A stretch of DNA of 64,000 nucleotides from Pseudomonas matsuisoli (GTDB lineage: Bacteria; Pseudomonadota; Gammaproteobacteria; Pseudomonadales; Pseudomonadaceae). The stretch spans positions 194,174-258,173 of the forward strand of contig NZ_BMPO01000005.1 of assembly GCF_014647635.1 (NCBI RefSeq). The letters are read 5' to 3'. How positions within the stretch are numbered: position 1 is the stretch's first letter; each line of letters starts with the position of its first letter. The position numbers and the translations under genes were made by a program. Positions 1-7,760 of the stretch are shown piece by piece. The notes beneath the pieces are model-generated. The model ran no database searches. It saw nothing but the letters and a program-made list of their open reading frames with translations, and was not told the origin of the DNA.

Positions 1-22
1 GGTCATTCAAGTCGATATTCAT
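1..22 (-). CDS. 5' end of a divergent gene, possibly a LysR-type regulator (partial)
   Basis: An ATG at 22-20 on the minus strand opens a frame reading M-N-I-D-L-N-D, and it follows a GAGAGG ribosome-binding sequence. The gene runs off the left edge, so only seven residues are visible. The N-terminus and the divergent position relative to an oxidoreductase gene are common for LysR-family regulators. That identity is an inference from very little sequence. Confidence 0.35.
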
Positions 23-117
23 TGTCCGCCTCTCCGCACAGCTTGTCCGAACTGCATCGGATTGTTGCACAGCGCAGGCAGGCCTAAGGTGGTTTACACC
101 TACTACGGAGAACGCAC

Positions 118-984
118 ATGACTACGACGACAGATGATTTCGTTACCCTCGGCGAACGCGCCGTCAAACGCATCGGTTACGGAGCGATGCAGCTTGCGGG
201 CCCCTTTGGCTTCGGCCCTCCAAAGGATCGCGATGGCGCGCTTGCCGTGCTGCGCGCCGCCGTCGATGCTGGCGTGAACCATATCGACACCGCCGACTTC
301 TATGGCCCTCACACCACCAATCAACTCATCCGTGAAGCGCTACACCCCTACAGCGACGACTTGACCCTCGTCACCAAGGTCAGCGCCAGACGCGGCCCGA
401 ACGGAGAATGGATACCCGCGTTATCGCCTACCGAACTCACCGCCGCAGTGCACGACAACCTGCGCAATCTGGGCCTCGAACAGCTGCACGTCGTGAACCT
501 GCGCAGCATGCATGGCGTGCACGAACCTGCTGAAGGCTCGATTGAGGAGGCCATCACCACGCTGGCGGAACTGCGCGAGCAAGGCCTGATTCGCCATATC
601 GGCGTAAGCAATGTCACGGCGACCCAAGTAGCCGAAGCACGCCGCATCGTTCCGATCGTTTGTGTGCAGAACTTGTACAACATCGTGCATCGTCACGATG
701 AGCCGCTGATCGACAGCCTCGCGGCTGAAGGTATCGCGTACGTCCCGTTCTTCCCGCTGGGTGGCTTCAACCCATTGCAGTCCAGCGTGCTCGAAGAAGT
801 CGCTGCCCAGCTGAATGCAACGCCGATGCAGGTCGCCATCGCCTGGCTGCTCAAGCGCTCGTCCAACATCCTGCTGATCCCCGGGACCTCAAATGTTGAA
901 CACCTGCGGCAGAACCTCGCGGCTGCCGACTTGATCCTGCCAGACGAGGTGATGGCGAAGTTAAATGGGTTGGCGGCTGCCTAA
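118..984 (+). CDS. Aldo/keto reductase, YdbC/PdxI-like
   Basis: NAD(P)H-dependent cytoplasmic oxidoreductase of the aldo/keto reductase (TIM-barrel) family, 288 aa. The active-site segment HIDTADFYG (residues 55-63) supplies Asp57 and Tyr62, and Lys87 sits in VTKVSARRG. Near the C-terminus, LLIPGTSNVEHLRQNL is the usual cofactor-binding signature. The catalytic His of classical members is replaced: the strand reads HVVNLRSMHG, with Arg at that position. I recall this VVNLR pattern from E. coli YdbC (PdxI, pyridoxal reductase), so a pyridoxal-reductase-like role is possible but not shown. The ATG has a GGAG eight bases upstream. A divergent regulator may start at the left edge. Confidence 0.85.
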   Translation: MTTTTDDFVTLGERAVKRIGYGAMQLAGPFGFGPPKDRDGALAVLRAAVDAGVNHIDTADFYGPHTTNQLIREALHPYSDDLTLVTKVSARRGPNGEWIPALSPTELTAAVHDNLRNLGLEQLHVVNLRSMHGVHEPAEGSIEEAITTLAELREQGLIRHIGVSNVTATQVAEARRIVPIVCVQNLYNIVHRHDEPLIDSLAAEGIAYVPFFPLGGFNPLQSSVLEEVAAQLNATPMQVAIAWLLKRSSNILLIPGTSNVEHLRQNLAAADLILPDEVMAKLNGLAAA

Positions 985-1176
985 GCGCCCTCACGACGAT
1001 ATGCGGGCCTCATCAGAGGCTCTGCATAGCGCGATTACGCGTTTGCCGATGAGCCGCGAGGTCAAAGGCCTAGTGCATATCCGTGCAATGCGGTTGCGGG
1101 CAAAACATTTCAGGCCGCTCAAGCATGCTTGCGCCGGCGATGTGCAGATCACCGGCGCTGGACGTGGTCGCAGTAA

Positions 1177-2490
1177 CTACTTTATCTGACTGGCGAATTG
1201 CCCTACCGCTTCCACGACCTTCTTGGCCCGTTCCCGGATATCGAGGATCACCTCGCCTGCTCGGCCAGCAAGGGTCAGGCCGTTCTGGGCCTGCTCGCGG
1301 CTGACCGCGATATTGGCGATGGCACTCTCCACGAGACGCTGGTTCTGTTCGACCACGACGACGATTTCCTCGGTCGCCTTGCTCGTGCGGCTCGCCAGTT
1401 GTCTGACCTCGTCGGCGACCACGGCAAAGCCTCGACCCTGCTCGCCCGCACGGGCGGCTTCAATTGCAGCGTTCAGCGCCAGCAGGTTGGTCTGGCTGGC
1501 GATGCCGCCGATGGTCTGCACCATTGTGCTGATCAGCATGGACTGCTTGCCCAATGCCTCGATGCCCGCCGTGGCGGTGGTCATCTCCTGGGTGATCTGC
1601 TCCATGGCCCTTAAGGTCTTCTGCACGACATCGGTCCCGGTTTGCGCGGTCGAGTCAGTGTCCCTGGAGACTTCGTAGGCGGTCGACGCGGCGTTACTGA
1701 CCTGCAATTCGCGGTTGACCTCGTCGGTGATGACGGTGGCGAACTTGACGATCTTGTAGAGCCGGTTTTGCGTATCGCGTACGGGGTTGTACGTGGCTTC
1801 CAGCCATACGTCCCGGCCGTAGCTGTCCCTGCGCTTGAAGCGGCCGGCCATCACCTCGCCGCTGTTCAGGCGTTGCCAGAACGCCGCATAGTCACTTTCG
1901 GATATTTCACCAGGCACGCAAAACATCGAATGGTGCTTGTTGAGAATCTGTTCCCGCTTGTAGCCCATCGCTTGCAGGAATTGCTCGTTTGCCGCGATGA
2001 CATGCCCACTGAGTTTGAATTCGATGACCGCGGTGGATCGCTGCAGCGCAGCGATGACGTCTTCATTTTCGCGAGCGAGTTCGGTGGCCTTGGTGACATC
2101 GGTGCCCAGGCACATGAACGACCCCACCTTGCCCTTGGCATCCTTGATCGGCTGCCAATGCGCTTGGATCCAGGCGAGGGAGCCGTCCGCCTTCAGAAAT
2201 CGATACTTGTCCGATACGGACGTACCGGTATTGAAGGCATTGCGCAGGTTGGCGTAGCAAGGCAGTGACTTGACGTATTCGGCGACGAACGTATCCAGCG
2301 GCTTGTTCACTACCTGATCGACCGGGTACCCCAGGAGGGCCGCGAACCGGGCATTGCACTGCACTATCTTGTGGGTGGTATCGACAGTGAACTTGATCAT
2401 TTCAGATTCAAGGCCGGCCTGAATCTGACGAAAGATGGCCAGTTCCTCTTCTTTCTCAACCAGTTCCTGTCTGAGCTTGTTCCCGAACAT
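1177..2490 (-). CDS. Soluble methyl-accepting chemotaxis protein, two PAS domains (BdlA-like)
   Basis: Cytoplasmic chemoreceptor-type signal transducer of about 437 aa with no transmembrane segment. Two PAS domains come first (roughly residues 25-130 and 145-255). A short MCP signalling domain follows, with a highly conserved hairpin tip containing [18 protein letters not shown] and [12 protein letters not shown]. This architecture matches P. aeruginosa BdlA, which couples redox or nutrient signals to biofilm dispersal through c-di-GMP. Whether this protein does so is inference. The frame can also begin at a GTG three codons upstream (2499); the ATG at 2490 was preferred, although its ribosome site (TTGAG) is weak. 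A close paralogue lies at 50135-51451. It stands alone, ending about 190 bp from the aldo/keto reductase. Confidence 0.9.
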   Translation of the reverse strand: MFGNKLRQELVEKEEELAIFRQIQAGLESEMIKFTVDTTHKIVQCNARFAALLGYPVDQVVNKPLDTFVAEYVKSLPCYANLRNAFNTGTSVSDKYRFLKADGSLAWIQAHWQPIKDAKGKVGSFMCLGTDVTKATELARENEDVIAALQRSTAVIEFKLSGHVIAANEQFLQAMGYKREQILNKHHSMFCVPGEISESDYAAFWQRLNSGEVMAGRFKRRDSYGRDVWLEATYNPVRDTQNRLYKIVKFATVITDEVNRELQVSNAASTAYEVSRDTDSTAQTGTDVVQKTLRAMEQITQEMTTATAGIEALGKQSMLISTMVQTIGGIASQTNLLALNAAIEAARAGEQGRGFAVVADEVRQLASRTSKATEEIVVVVEQNQRLVESAIANIAVSREQAQNGLTLAGRAGEVILDIRERAKKVVEAVGQFASQIK

Positions 2491-2745
2491 TGCTAGCACT
2501 CAAGGGTATGTATCCGTCCCTGCGTATCGGCCTGTAATGCGCGAACTGGAGGACCCTGCCCGTGTTTTTCTACGCGTACCCCGCTTTGGCGACGACCGGC
2601 GGTGACAGCGACCGATTCCGCCCCGCATCCGTCGAATCCCGTGAGCAAGTCGAGGTCCGTCCGGACTTGAGGTCCCTCAGCCGATATCCCGGCTCAGATC
2701 ACTCAGCCGTGAAATGATCGGCTCCGCACGTCACCCTGCTAAGGC

Positions 2746-3339
2746 TCAGCCGGTACGCCAAGCCGCGAGCAATGCGCCGTCTTTCCCCGTCACGGGATCC
2801 GCCATCGGCATTGCCACCTGCGCGATACGCGCCAGCGACGCCGCATGGACGCTGGCGTCGGCACGCTCCGTATCGTAGTCCGCTTGCCCTTCGGGGTAGG
2901 CGCCCACTACGAGAAAGTCGTCGCTGCTTTCCAGGCAGCAGTGACCAGTACCCGCTGGAAGCACCAGCACATCGCCAGCCGCGATACTGACCTCCTGACC
3001 TGACTCGCCGCCGAGCATCACGCGAGCGCTGCCAGAAGCCACGCCGAGGACTTCATGCGCATTGGGATGATAGTGATGGTAAGTAAAAATCCCGTAGCGC
3101 CACTGTGGCGGCCAGCCGTTGGCGGCAAACAGCTTCTCGAACGCAGCGGCCTTGTCGCCCTCCAGTGGAAGATCTCGATAGACCAGCGTGGGATACGGGC
3201 TGTTGGGAATCTTGCCGTCATCCTTGAAACGGAGCTGCTCCGGCTTCTCGTTACGAGCAGGGGCTCCAAGCGCCGCGACATTGGGTGCCAATGACAAAGC
3301 GAACAGCACAGCATTGAAGGCTCGTCGATCCAGACTCAT
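2746..3339 (-). CDS. Secreted cupin-domain protein, YjlB-like
   Basis: Single-domain cupin of 197 aa. The N-terminus has an arginine pair followed by a hydrophobic stretch ending at ALGAPA, so export to the periplasm is likely. The mature part has cupin motif 1 in YHHYHPNAHEVLGVASG (metal-ligand histidines and a glutamate) and motif 2 in GDVLVLPAGTGHCCLES. This pattern resembles B. subtilis YjlB, a cupin of unknown function that normally has no signal sequence. Substrate and activity are unknown. The next gene downstream is the chemoreceptor about 250 bp away, so it is probably monocistronic. Its start lies about 270 bp from the edge of the integron cassette array. Confidence 0.8.
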   Translation of the reverse strand: MSLDRRAFNAVLFALSLAPNVAALGAPARNEKPEQLRFKDDGKIPNSPYPTLVYRDLPLEGDKAAAFEKLFAANGWPPQWRYGIFTYHHYHPNAHEVLGVASGSARVMLGGESGQEVSIAAGDVLVLPAGTGHCCLESSDDFLVVGAYPEGQADYDTERADASVHAASLARIAQVAMPMADPVTGKDGALLAAWRTG

Positions 3340-3539
3340 GCATCACCCCCCAGGGACGTTTTCAGGTTCGAGGTAATCGATCCGGTGGAGGTTCATTGCA
3401 TGATCGGCGTGCAGTGCTAACTACTTGTCGGCAGGCTCCGGGGCAGATCAACCGTATGCAAGGATCGCGTTGATTAACCACGTTCGACTTTGAAAAGCGA
3501 TCGCCTCGAAATTTAATAACTTCGCAGGTCTTCATCTTG

Positions 3540-3578
3540 GGACTGACGCTCGGTTAAGCGAAGGCTTAGCTCCCCTTG
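3540..3578 (-). other. Degenerate half attC site at the distal end of the cassette array
   Basis: The sequence CTGACGCTCGGTTAAGCG, followed by GGCTTAGCTCCCCTT, matches the outer half of the attC sites at 3932 and 5341. The complementary TTTGAACCA...TTGTTAG arm is not found between here and the stop codon at 3613. It is probably a truncated or decayed terminal attC belonging to the 71-aa zinc-ribbon gene. Confidence 0.5.
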
Positions 3579-3612
3579 ATAAAAGAGCTAGGCTGCACTG
3601 CTGGCATGCGGA

Positions 3613-3828
3613 TCATCGCGGTGCATACGATTCAAGAAAGCCACAGGAGATGCAGCGATACGTCGCGATGACCAAGCTCTTCTCGGGCAGAACCTTTAAG
3701 CCCTTCCACGATGACACCTCTGGCTCTCCTTCGACCCACAAACTGAGATGATATAGCTCGGCCCGATCAGCAACGAAGCCGCGACTCATGGATTGCTGGC
3801 ACTTCGGGCACGTTTTAGCATCGTTCAT
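3613..3828 (-). CDS. Small zinc-ribbon protein (DUF6487-like)
   Basis: A 71-aa cytoplasmic protein with CPKC near residue 8 and CISC near residue 59, the two knuckles of a treble-clef or zinc-ribbon fold. The spacing CPKCQQSMSRGF resembles the small DUF6487 family, whose function is unknown. AAGGA lies upstream of the ATG. It is the most distal gene of the cassette array. The attC at 3932 precedes it and only a degenerate half attC follows it, so its status as an intact mobile cassette is uncertain. Role unknown. Confidence 0.7.
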   Translation of the reverse strand: MNDAKTCPKCQQSMSRGFVADRAELYHLSLWVEGEPEVSSWKGLKVLPEKSLVIATYRCISCGFLESYAPR

Positions 3829-3931
3829 TGATAATCTTCCTTAAATGAATTTGAGGCATGAACCCGGAGCCGACATCCTTCAGTGCCCCAAACTCTATGC
3901 CAAAATTTCGGTTTTTTTCGCATTTCTAGCG

Positions 3932-3998
3932 GCCTAACGTTCGGTTAGAGGGCAGGCTTTAGCCCATCCCAGTGAGCGATTTGAACCAATTGTTAGCG
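3932..3998 (-). other. attC recombination site
   Basis: Imperfect inverted repeat of 67 bp. On the plus strand it starts GCCTAACGTTCGGTTAG and ends TTTGAACCAATTGTTAGCG. Read on the minus strand, the outer core site is GTTAGGC, a perfect GTTRRRY crossover motif. It abuts the stop codon of the 144-aa gene at 4000, as expected for the attC of that cassette. Confidence 0.85.
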
Positions 3999-3999
3999 C

Positions 4000-4434
4000 T
4001 CAATCCTCATCCTCAAAAAGGACAAGTGCAATATTGGTTTCATCAAGTACAACTGTTGCATTCTCAAAAGTTGATTTGGTCACTGGGTTCCAGCCATATC
4101 GGTTGCCATTGGTGAACCACACCGAATTTTCTGAGCTGAAGAAATTAGAGAACTCCTGCGCCAACCTTTCTGATTCTTCCTTGCTGAGCATTTCAGTGCC
4201 GTAGGCAAGACTGATATTTAGCATTTCCTGCAGATGCTTGATTGCCTCGGAACGGTTTAATGGAATCCATTTGACTCCCAAGGACGTATAACCGCAGGAC
4301 AAAAGGAAATCATCAATTTCTTTGAGTGAACCGATCTTCCTGGGCGAATCTGTTGGGGCATAACAAGCAGTTACGACACCCTCTAAAGTCTCGTGACTCT
4401 GGATGGCCTCACATAATTCTTGCAATGTGCGCAT
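4000..4434 (-). CDS. Integron cassette protein of unknown function, 144 aa
   Basis: I do not recognise this protein. It is soluble, acidic and mostly predicted helical, with no signal peptide, membrane segment or cysteine pair. Notable segments are a leucine-rich helix around residues 60-80 (EAIKHLQEMLNISLAYGTEM) and a beta-like C-terminus ending VVLDETNIALVLFEDED. GAGGAAA lies six bases before the ATG. The stop codon is two bases from the attC, so this is a compact single-gene cassette. Its upstream neighbour is the Mrr-like nuclease cassette. They need not be functionally linked, because cassettes assort independently. Confidence 0.75.
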   Translation of the reverse strand: MRTLQELCEAIQSHETLEGVVTACYAPTDSPRKIGSLKEIDDFLLSCGYTSLGVKWIPLNRSEAIKHLQEMLNISLAYGTEMLSKEESERLAQEFSNFFSSENSVWFTNGNRYGWNPVTKSTFENATVVLDETNIALVLFEDED

Positions 4435-4447
4435 GACTTTCCTCGAG

Positions 4448-4522
4448 CGCTAACGCTTGGTTAAAAGGCGGCTTTAGCCCGTCCCACTGAGCGTAGCGAA
4501 CGGTTTGAACCAGTTGTTAGCC
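4448..4522 (-). other. attC recombination site
   Basis: A 75-bp imperfect inverted repeat, CGCTAACGCTTGGTTAAAAG to GGTTTGAACCAGTTGTTAGCC on the plus strand. The inner part has the same GGCTTTAGCCCGTCCCA block as the neighbouring sites. It ends one base from the stop codon of the Mrr-like gene at 4524. Confidence 0.85.
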
Positions 4523-4523
4523 G

Positions 4524-5321
4524 CTACTTCTCCTCAAGCTTGCCCATCATTGCCTTTGCCATGAATTCAGTAATGTAAGAGTCTCGCGCTCTAGTTCTGC
4601 CAGTATTTGGTCGATAGTCTCCATTCTCGTGCATGCGCCATTCTGCATTGAGCAGACGCTCATCCAAGTGATTTAGGTTCAAATTGAGCCAATTGCATAG
4701 CTGCTGGAAGCTGTCCGCTGTGGCTTCACCTTTGCGCTCTGTCAACACCATTTGTAGATCAATAGGATAATCTCTATCCTCTGCCGCCATTATCGCGCTT
4801 CTAGCAGTTGTCAGAAGTTCTTGACCAGTGAAAGTGAAAACAGTGTCAATGATGTCATGTCGAAGGCCGTACTCAATTCTCGTGCGCTTGGAATGCGACC
4901 AGTATCTATCCTCAAGTAAATTTACTCTTTCTCGATAAGCCCTAAGGATCTCGCTCTCTGCAAACTCTCTTGTATCAGAGAGCAGCTCGTCGAATGTTTT
5001 AAGTTTTATGTTGGTTTTGTTCGCCGCCTCAATGGCACCTTTCTGAAAGCCCGCCATAGAAACAATGAAGCCCCGATCAGCGCCAATATCCTCAACAATG
5101 GCCCTGAGGGCCAGTACCTGATTCTTTTTTACTTTTGCTTTCCAGAATTTTGCCTCGATCAGCCATACCAGATTTTCCCCGAGATATCTGGTTTGTACAT
5201 AGACATCAATATCGTGACATGTTCTGACACCTTGTATACGAGCGTTTGTTCGAGCCTCTGCGCCCAAAGACAAAAAGTGATCTTTTATCCGCTCCTGAAA
5301 TTGGAACCACTCTTCTGACAT
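4524..5321 (-). CDS. Mrr-like restriction endonuclease, PD-(D/E)XK fold (integron cassette)
   Basis: A 265-aa protein whose first 100 residues carry an Mrr-type nuclease core. The order is an N-terminal helix (EEWFQFQERIKDHFLSLG), then GVRTCHDIDVYV with the metal-binding Asp, then WLIEAKFW with the catalytic E-A-K, then a glutamine in KKNQVLAL, then GADRGFIVSMAGFQKGA, which resembles the conserved Mrr strand-helix. Mrr family enzymes cut modified or foreign DNA (type IV restriction). The remaining 160 residues are helical and unrecognised, and may be a target-recognition part. The ATG at 5321 was chosen over an in-frame TTG two codons upstream. The gene is followed at once by its attC. A restriction or defence role is inferred from fold and context. 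Confidence 0.75.
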   Translation of the reverse strand: MSEEWFQFQERIKDHFLSLGAEARTNARIQGVRTCHDIDVYVQTRYLGENLVWLIEAKFWKAKVKKNQVLALRAIVEDIGADRGFIVSMAGFQKGAIEAANKTNIKLKTFDELLSDTREFAESEILRAYRERVNLLEDRYWSHSKRTRIEYGLRHDIIDTVFTFTGQELLTTARSAIMAAEDRDYPIDLQMVLTERKGEATADSFQQLCNWLNLNLNHLDERLLNAEWRMHENGDYRPNTGRTRARDSYITEFMAKAMMGKLEEK

Positions 5322-5340
5322 CGCCAAAATCTCAAGGTGT

Positions 5341-5416
5341 GGCTAACGTTTGGTTAAGGGGCGCGCTTTAGCCCGCCCCAATGAGCGTAGCGAGCGATTT
5401 GAACCACTTGTTAGGC
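5341..5416 (-). other. attC recombination site
   Basis: A 76-bp inverted repeat, GGCTAACGTTTGGTTAAGGG to GATTTGAACCACTTGTTAGGC, with inner GCTTTAGCCCGCCCCAATGA. The minus-strand core is GTTAGCC. It abuts the TAA of the 85-aa gene at 5418. Confidence 0.85.
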
Positions 5417-5417
5417 A

Positions 5418-5675
5418 TTACGCTGAGCCTTTTGGGAACACCCGCTTTTTCCTACGCAACTCTCTTTTTGTGCCTTCAAGATACTCGACGACTGCCAAGC
5501 AGACGGCCTTATATAAAATTGTTTTGGGCACAAGATAATTATCAAATGCGAGGACTCCAATCTTGTGAAGTGAGCAGTCGTCAAGCTGCATGAGCTTTTC
5601 GGCTGCTTCAGGTTCGCCATACGCAATAAGCTGAGGTGCTATATCGGCTAGTCGAAAGGTAACTTTGGATTCCAT
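5418..5675 (-). CDS. Integron cassette protein of unknown function, 85 aa
   Basis: A small soluble protein, helical throughout, ending in a strongly basic tail (KRELRRKKRVFPKGSA). No family was recognised with certainty. The EGTKREL tail is a sequence I associate with small pseudomonad proteins of unknown role. Part of its coding sequence (5460-5479) has a 19/20 match at 22952-22971, outside the array. The ribosome site is weak (AAAGAC just before the ATG). The gene sits directly downstream of the reverse transcriptase cassette, separated by the attC at 5688. It is an independent cassette by structure. Confidence 0.65.
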   Translation of the reverse strand: MESKVTFRLADIAPQLIAYGEPEAAEKLMQLDDCSLHKIGVLAFDNYLVPKTILYKAVCLAVVEYLEGTKRELRRKKRVFPKGSA

Positions 5676-5687
5676 GTCTTTGTGCTT

Positions 5688-5747
5688 GCCTGACGCTTAA
5701 ATTAATCCGCGCTGCGAAGCAGCATCGGCTTGGATGATTTGTTAGTT
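5688..5747 (-). other. attC-like site of a different type, behind the reverse transcriptase gene
   Basis: A 60-bp element, shorter than its neighbours. The outer arms are GCCTGACGCTTAAATTAATCC and GGATGATTTGTTAG, with a small central hairpin GCTGC-GAA-GCAGC. It lacks the GGTTAA / TTGAACC arms of the other sites. The minus-strand core is GTCAGGC, one base off GTTRRRY. It ends one base before the stop codon at 5749, consistent with being the attC of the reverse transcriptase cassette. Confidence 0.7.
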
Positions 5748-5748
5748 A

Positions 5749-7266
5749 TCACGCTGTAGCCTTAACCCAATTGGCCAGCCATTTATCCAATGGCAGTGCT
5801 GCGTTCTGAGCAACTAGACCGAGCCATGGGTTGCGCTCGTCACTTGGCAATACACGGGCTGCGTTGATGATAGACCGCCTAGCGCGTGCCCCCACATTAT
5901 AAATCTGGGCTTTGTGAGTTCGGACCCACGCTATGTCGCCAAGAGTGATTGCCGCACGGGCTTTGTTCTCGATATTCGGTCCAGTCATAACAAAGCGCTT
6001 CAGCCTTTGACTTGCTAGGAGGCTGGCGTGCGATGAGATGAAATGCTCCAACCAAAGGCGGACAAGCGCGCAGTTGGACTCTCGCAAATCGCAGACCTTC
6101 TCAAGACCCGATTTGATCATGGGGGAAGTTAAAGCATCCATAACTTCCTCAAGGTACAGAAACAGATCAGGGCTGACCGGCGTAAAATATGCAAAGTTTT
6201 CGAGCAGCACAGGAACCAGGTTCGGCGTCTTGTTTCGACGCGCAGTCCGAATGATGCTTCGTGCTAGCCCCAGATCTATGTAGTCAAACTTGAGGATCCT
6301 ATCTAACGCTTCGGCTAGTGTGCCGCCAATATCTCCTTCGTTGAAATTATCATCCTCATCAGCGTCATCCCCTCCGTAGGGACTGATATTGTCAAGCTCT
6401 TCCATGAGCTCATCTTTGTTGTCCAAGTATGGATTGTGGAGGTGCTTTTCAACGAACTCATCCGTCGGCATGAGCTTAGTCTTGTCAGTAGCGAGTGTCA
6501 GCCGGTGATTCTCGTAGAGGTAAAGCGTTAGCTTTTCGAGTGCTCCAGCAAGTTTGGCTTCCGAATTACTGAACATTCGAATATCGTCCACATATCGGGT
6601 GTGATCCACCCCACATTGCGAAATGAAGGCGTCAATGTCGATCATTACCGCTTCGGCCATAACGACGCTGGCCGCAGGTCCAACGGGCACGCCCTGCGAT
6701 GCCTTGTTGTTCAGCGCCAAGAGAAAGTCCTCGATATCTGAAGCGAGCGATTTGTGAGCGGTGTTCGCAGCTTCGATCGCGTTCTGAAGGCGGTGAAGAT
6801 AGATCTGATTGTAGAAGTCGGAGATATCCGTTATCGCTGCGAAATCGTTTTCGTTAGCTAGCTCCAGGCTTTTATCTTTGAAGTCACCCCATCCAGAACC
6901 CCCATCAAAAAGACTGCCGTTGGCGACTTTAATCCGGTACGAGCACGCGATTCGGTTCGTAGCCGGCGCGCGCTTCTCTTCTATTGATGAGCCAACCTCA
7001 TAGGCCATGGCTGTGTACGCAACGGCTTCCATCGGTTCTAGCTGGTGCACTACGCGGTAACCACCACGTGCTTTCTGTATGGTCGAGTTATATGGGTTCG
7101 AGACCAAGAACTTGGATATATTCTTGCTTTGAAGCTCCTGCTTGACCTGGGGCCAGTGGTGCCATAACGCCTCGAACTCGAACGCTTTCGGGAAGAAGTC
7201 GGAGTCGTAGTACTTCTCGATGTGAGCCTTGGCAAAGTCAAGTGACTCTTCTGACAGGATCGCCAT
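5749..7266 (-). CDS. Reverse transcriptase, candidate defence-associated (UG/Abi/DRT-like), integron cassette
   Basis: A 505-aa protein whose residues 60-270 form a reverse transcriptase palm and fingers. Motif A is ITDISDFYNQI (145-155, metal-binding Asp147). Motif B is SQGVPVGPAAS (190-200). Motif C is RYVDDIRMF (224-232, YxDD catalytic pair). A motif D-like segment is LATDKTKLM. No maturase, integrase, HNH or protease domain is present, so it is not a group II intron or classical retroelement enzyme. No msr/msd-like structured RNA was noticed upstream, and only about 15 bases separate the start from the preceding attC. Residues 315-505 are alpha-helical, and an acidic stretch (GGDDADEDD) lies at 298-306. 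RT plus a helical repeat region recalls the Abi and unknown-group (UG/DRT) RTs that protect against phage. That assignment is inferred. A GGGA ribosome site precedes the ATG. Confidence 0.85.
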   Translation of the reverse strand: MAILSEESLDFAKAHIEKYYDSDFFPKAFEFEALWHHWPQVKQELQSKNISKFLVSNPYNSTIQKARGGYRVVHQLEPMEAVAYTAMAYEVGSSIEEKRAPATNRIACSYRIKVANGSLFDGGSGWGDFKDKSLELANENDFAAITDISDFYNQIYLHRLQNAIEAANTAHKSLASDIEDFLLALNNKASQGVPVGPAASVVMAEAVMIDIDAFISQCGVDHTRYVDDIRMFSNSEAKLAGALEKLTLYLYENHRLTLATDKTKLMPTDEFVEKHLHNPYLDNKDELMEELDNISPYGGDDADEDDNFNEGDIGGTLAEALDRILKFDYIDLGLARSIIRTARRNKTPNLVPVLLENFAYFTPVSPDLFLYLEEVMDALTSPMIKSGLEKVCDLRESNCALVRLWLEHFISSHASLLASQRLKRFVMTGPNIENKARAAITLGDIAWVRTHKAQIYNVGARARRSIINAARVLPSDERNPWLGLVAQNAALPLDKWLANWVKATA

Positions 7267-7280
7267 GTATTTCCCGTAAC

Positions 7281-7354
7281 AGCTAACGTTTAGTTAAGGG
7301 GCGGGGCTAGCCCGTCCCAGTGAGCGGAGCGAGCAATTTGAACCAGTTTTTAGA
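7281..7354 (-). other. attC recombination site with an altered inner box
   Basis: A 74-bp inverted repeat, AGCTAACGTTTAGTTAAGGG to GCAATTTGAACCAGTTTTTAG. The outer core on the minus strand is intact (GTTAGCT). The inner box, normally TTGTTAG in this family, reads TTTTTAG. It lies just downstream of the stop codon of the 130-aa gene. Confidence 0.8.
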
Positions 7355-7361
7355 AGCACAG

Positions 7362-7754
7362 CTAACTCGCAACAATGTCATACGCAAACACAATTTTTTC
7401 TATTTGAATAGATGCAGCTCTTCTGTCATCTGCGACAGCAGTTATGAAACTTGTCTTCTTACAGTTAGGGATTTCATCATCGGTCAGTAAATTTACATCC
7501 ATCCATTTTCCATCATCGGAGATTGCGATTATGTTACTGATAGCGATTACATGACCATCGACTGTTCGCAAACCGAAATACCATTGATCTTGCATCATTC
7601 GAGCCGTGTACCAAGCTGGCAAAACGTCAATGGCGGCTCCTGGCTCCGTGAGCATAGCTATTTTCTTATTTATTTTGCGCCATTGCCTTTCCGTGAACCA
7701 TAAACTCCCGAGTGCTGTTAGTCCGCTAATCACGGCAATAAATGTTTCTAGCAT
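7362..7754 (-). CDS. Membrane-anchored integron cassette protein of unknown function, 130 aa
   Basis: The N-terminal 20 residues form one hydrophobic helix (ETFIAVISGLTALGSLWF). A basic stretch (ERQWRKINKKIA) follows, which places the remaining ~95 residues in the cytoplasm. That domain is mixed alpha/beta with several aromatic residues and no recognised motif. GAGG lies before the ATG. The stop is within about ten bases of its attC. It follows the 199-aa membrane protein cassette. A joint function at the membrane is conceivable but not supported by translational coupling, because an attC separates them. Confidence 0.65.
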   Translation of the reverse strand: MLETFIAVISGLTALGSLWFTERQWRKINKKIAMLTEPGAAIDVLPAWYTARMMQDQWYFGLRTVDGHVIAISNIIAISDDGKWMDVNLLTDDEIPNCKKTSFITAVADDRRAASIQIEKIVFAYDIVAS

Positions 7755-7760
7755 GGGTAC

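Noticed and set aside
965-1189. Small frame after the aldo/keto reductase
   Set aside because: It overlaps the end of the reductase gene, lacks a ribosome site and shows no protein-like pattern.
5749-7266. Retron or group II intron
   Set aside because: No msr/msd-like inverted repeats noticed upstream, only about 15 bases between attC and start codon, and no maturase or endonuclease domain.
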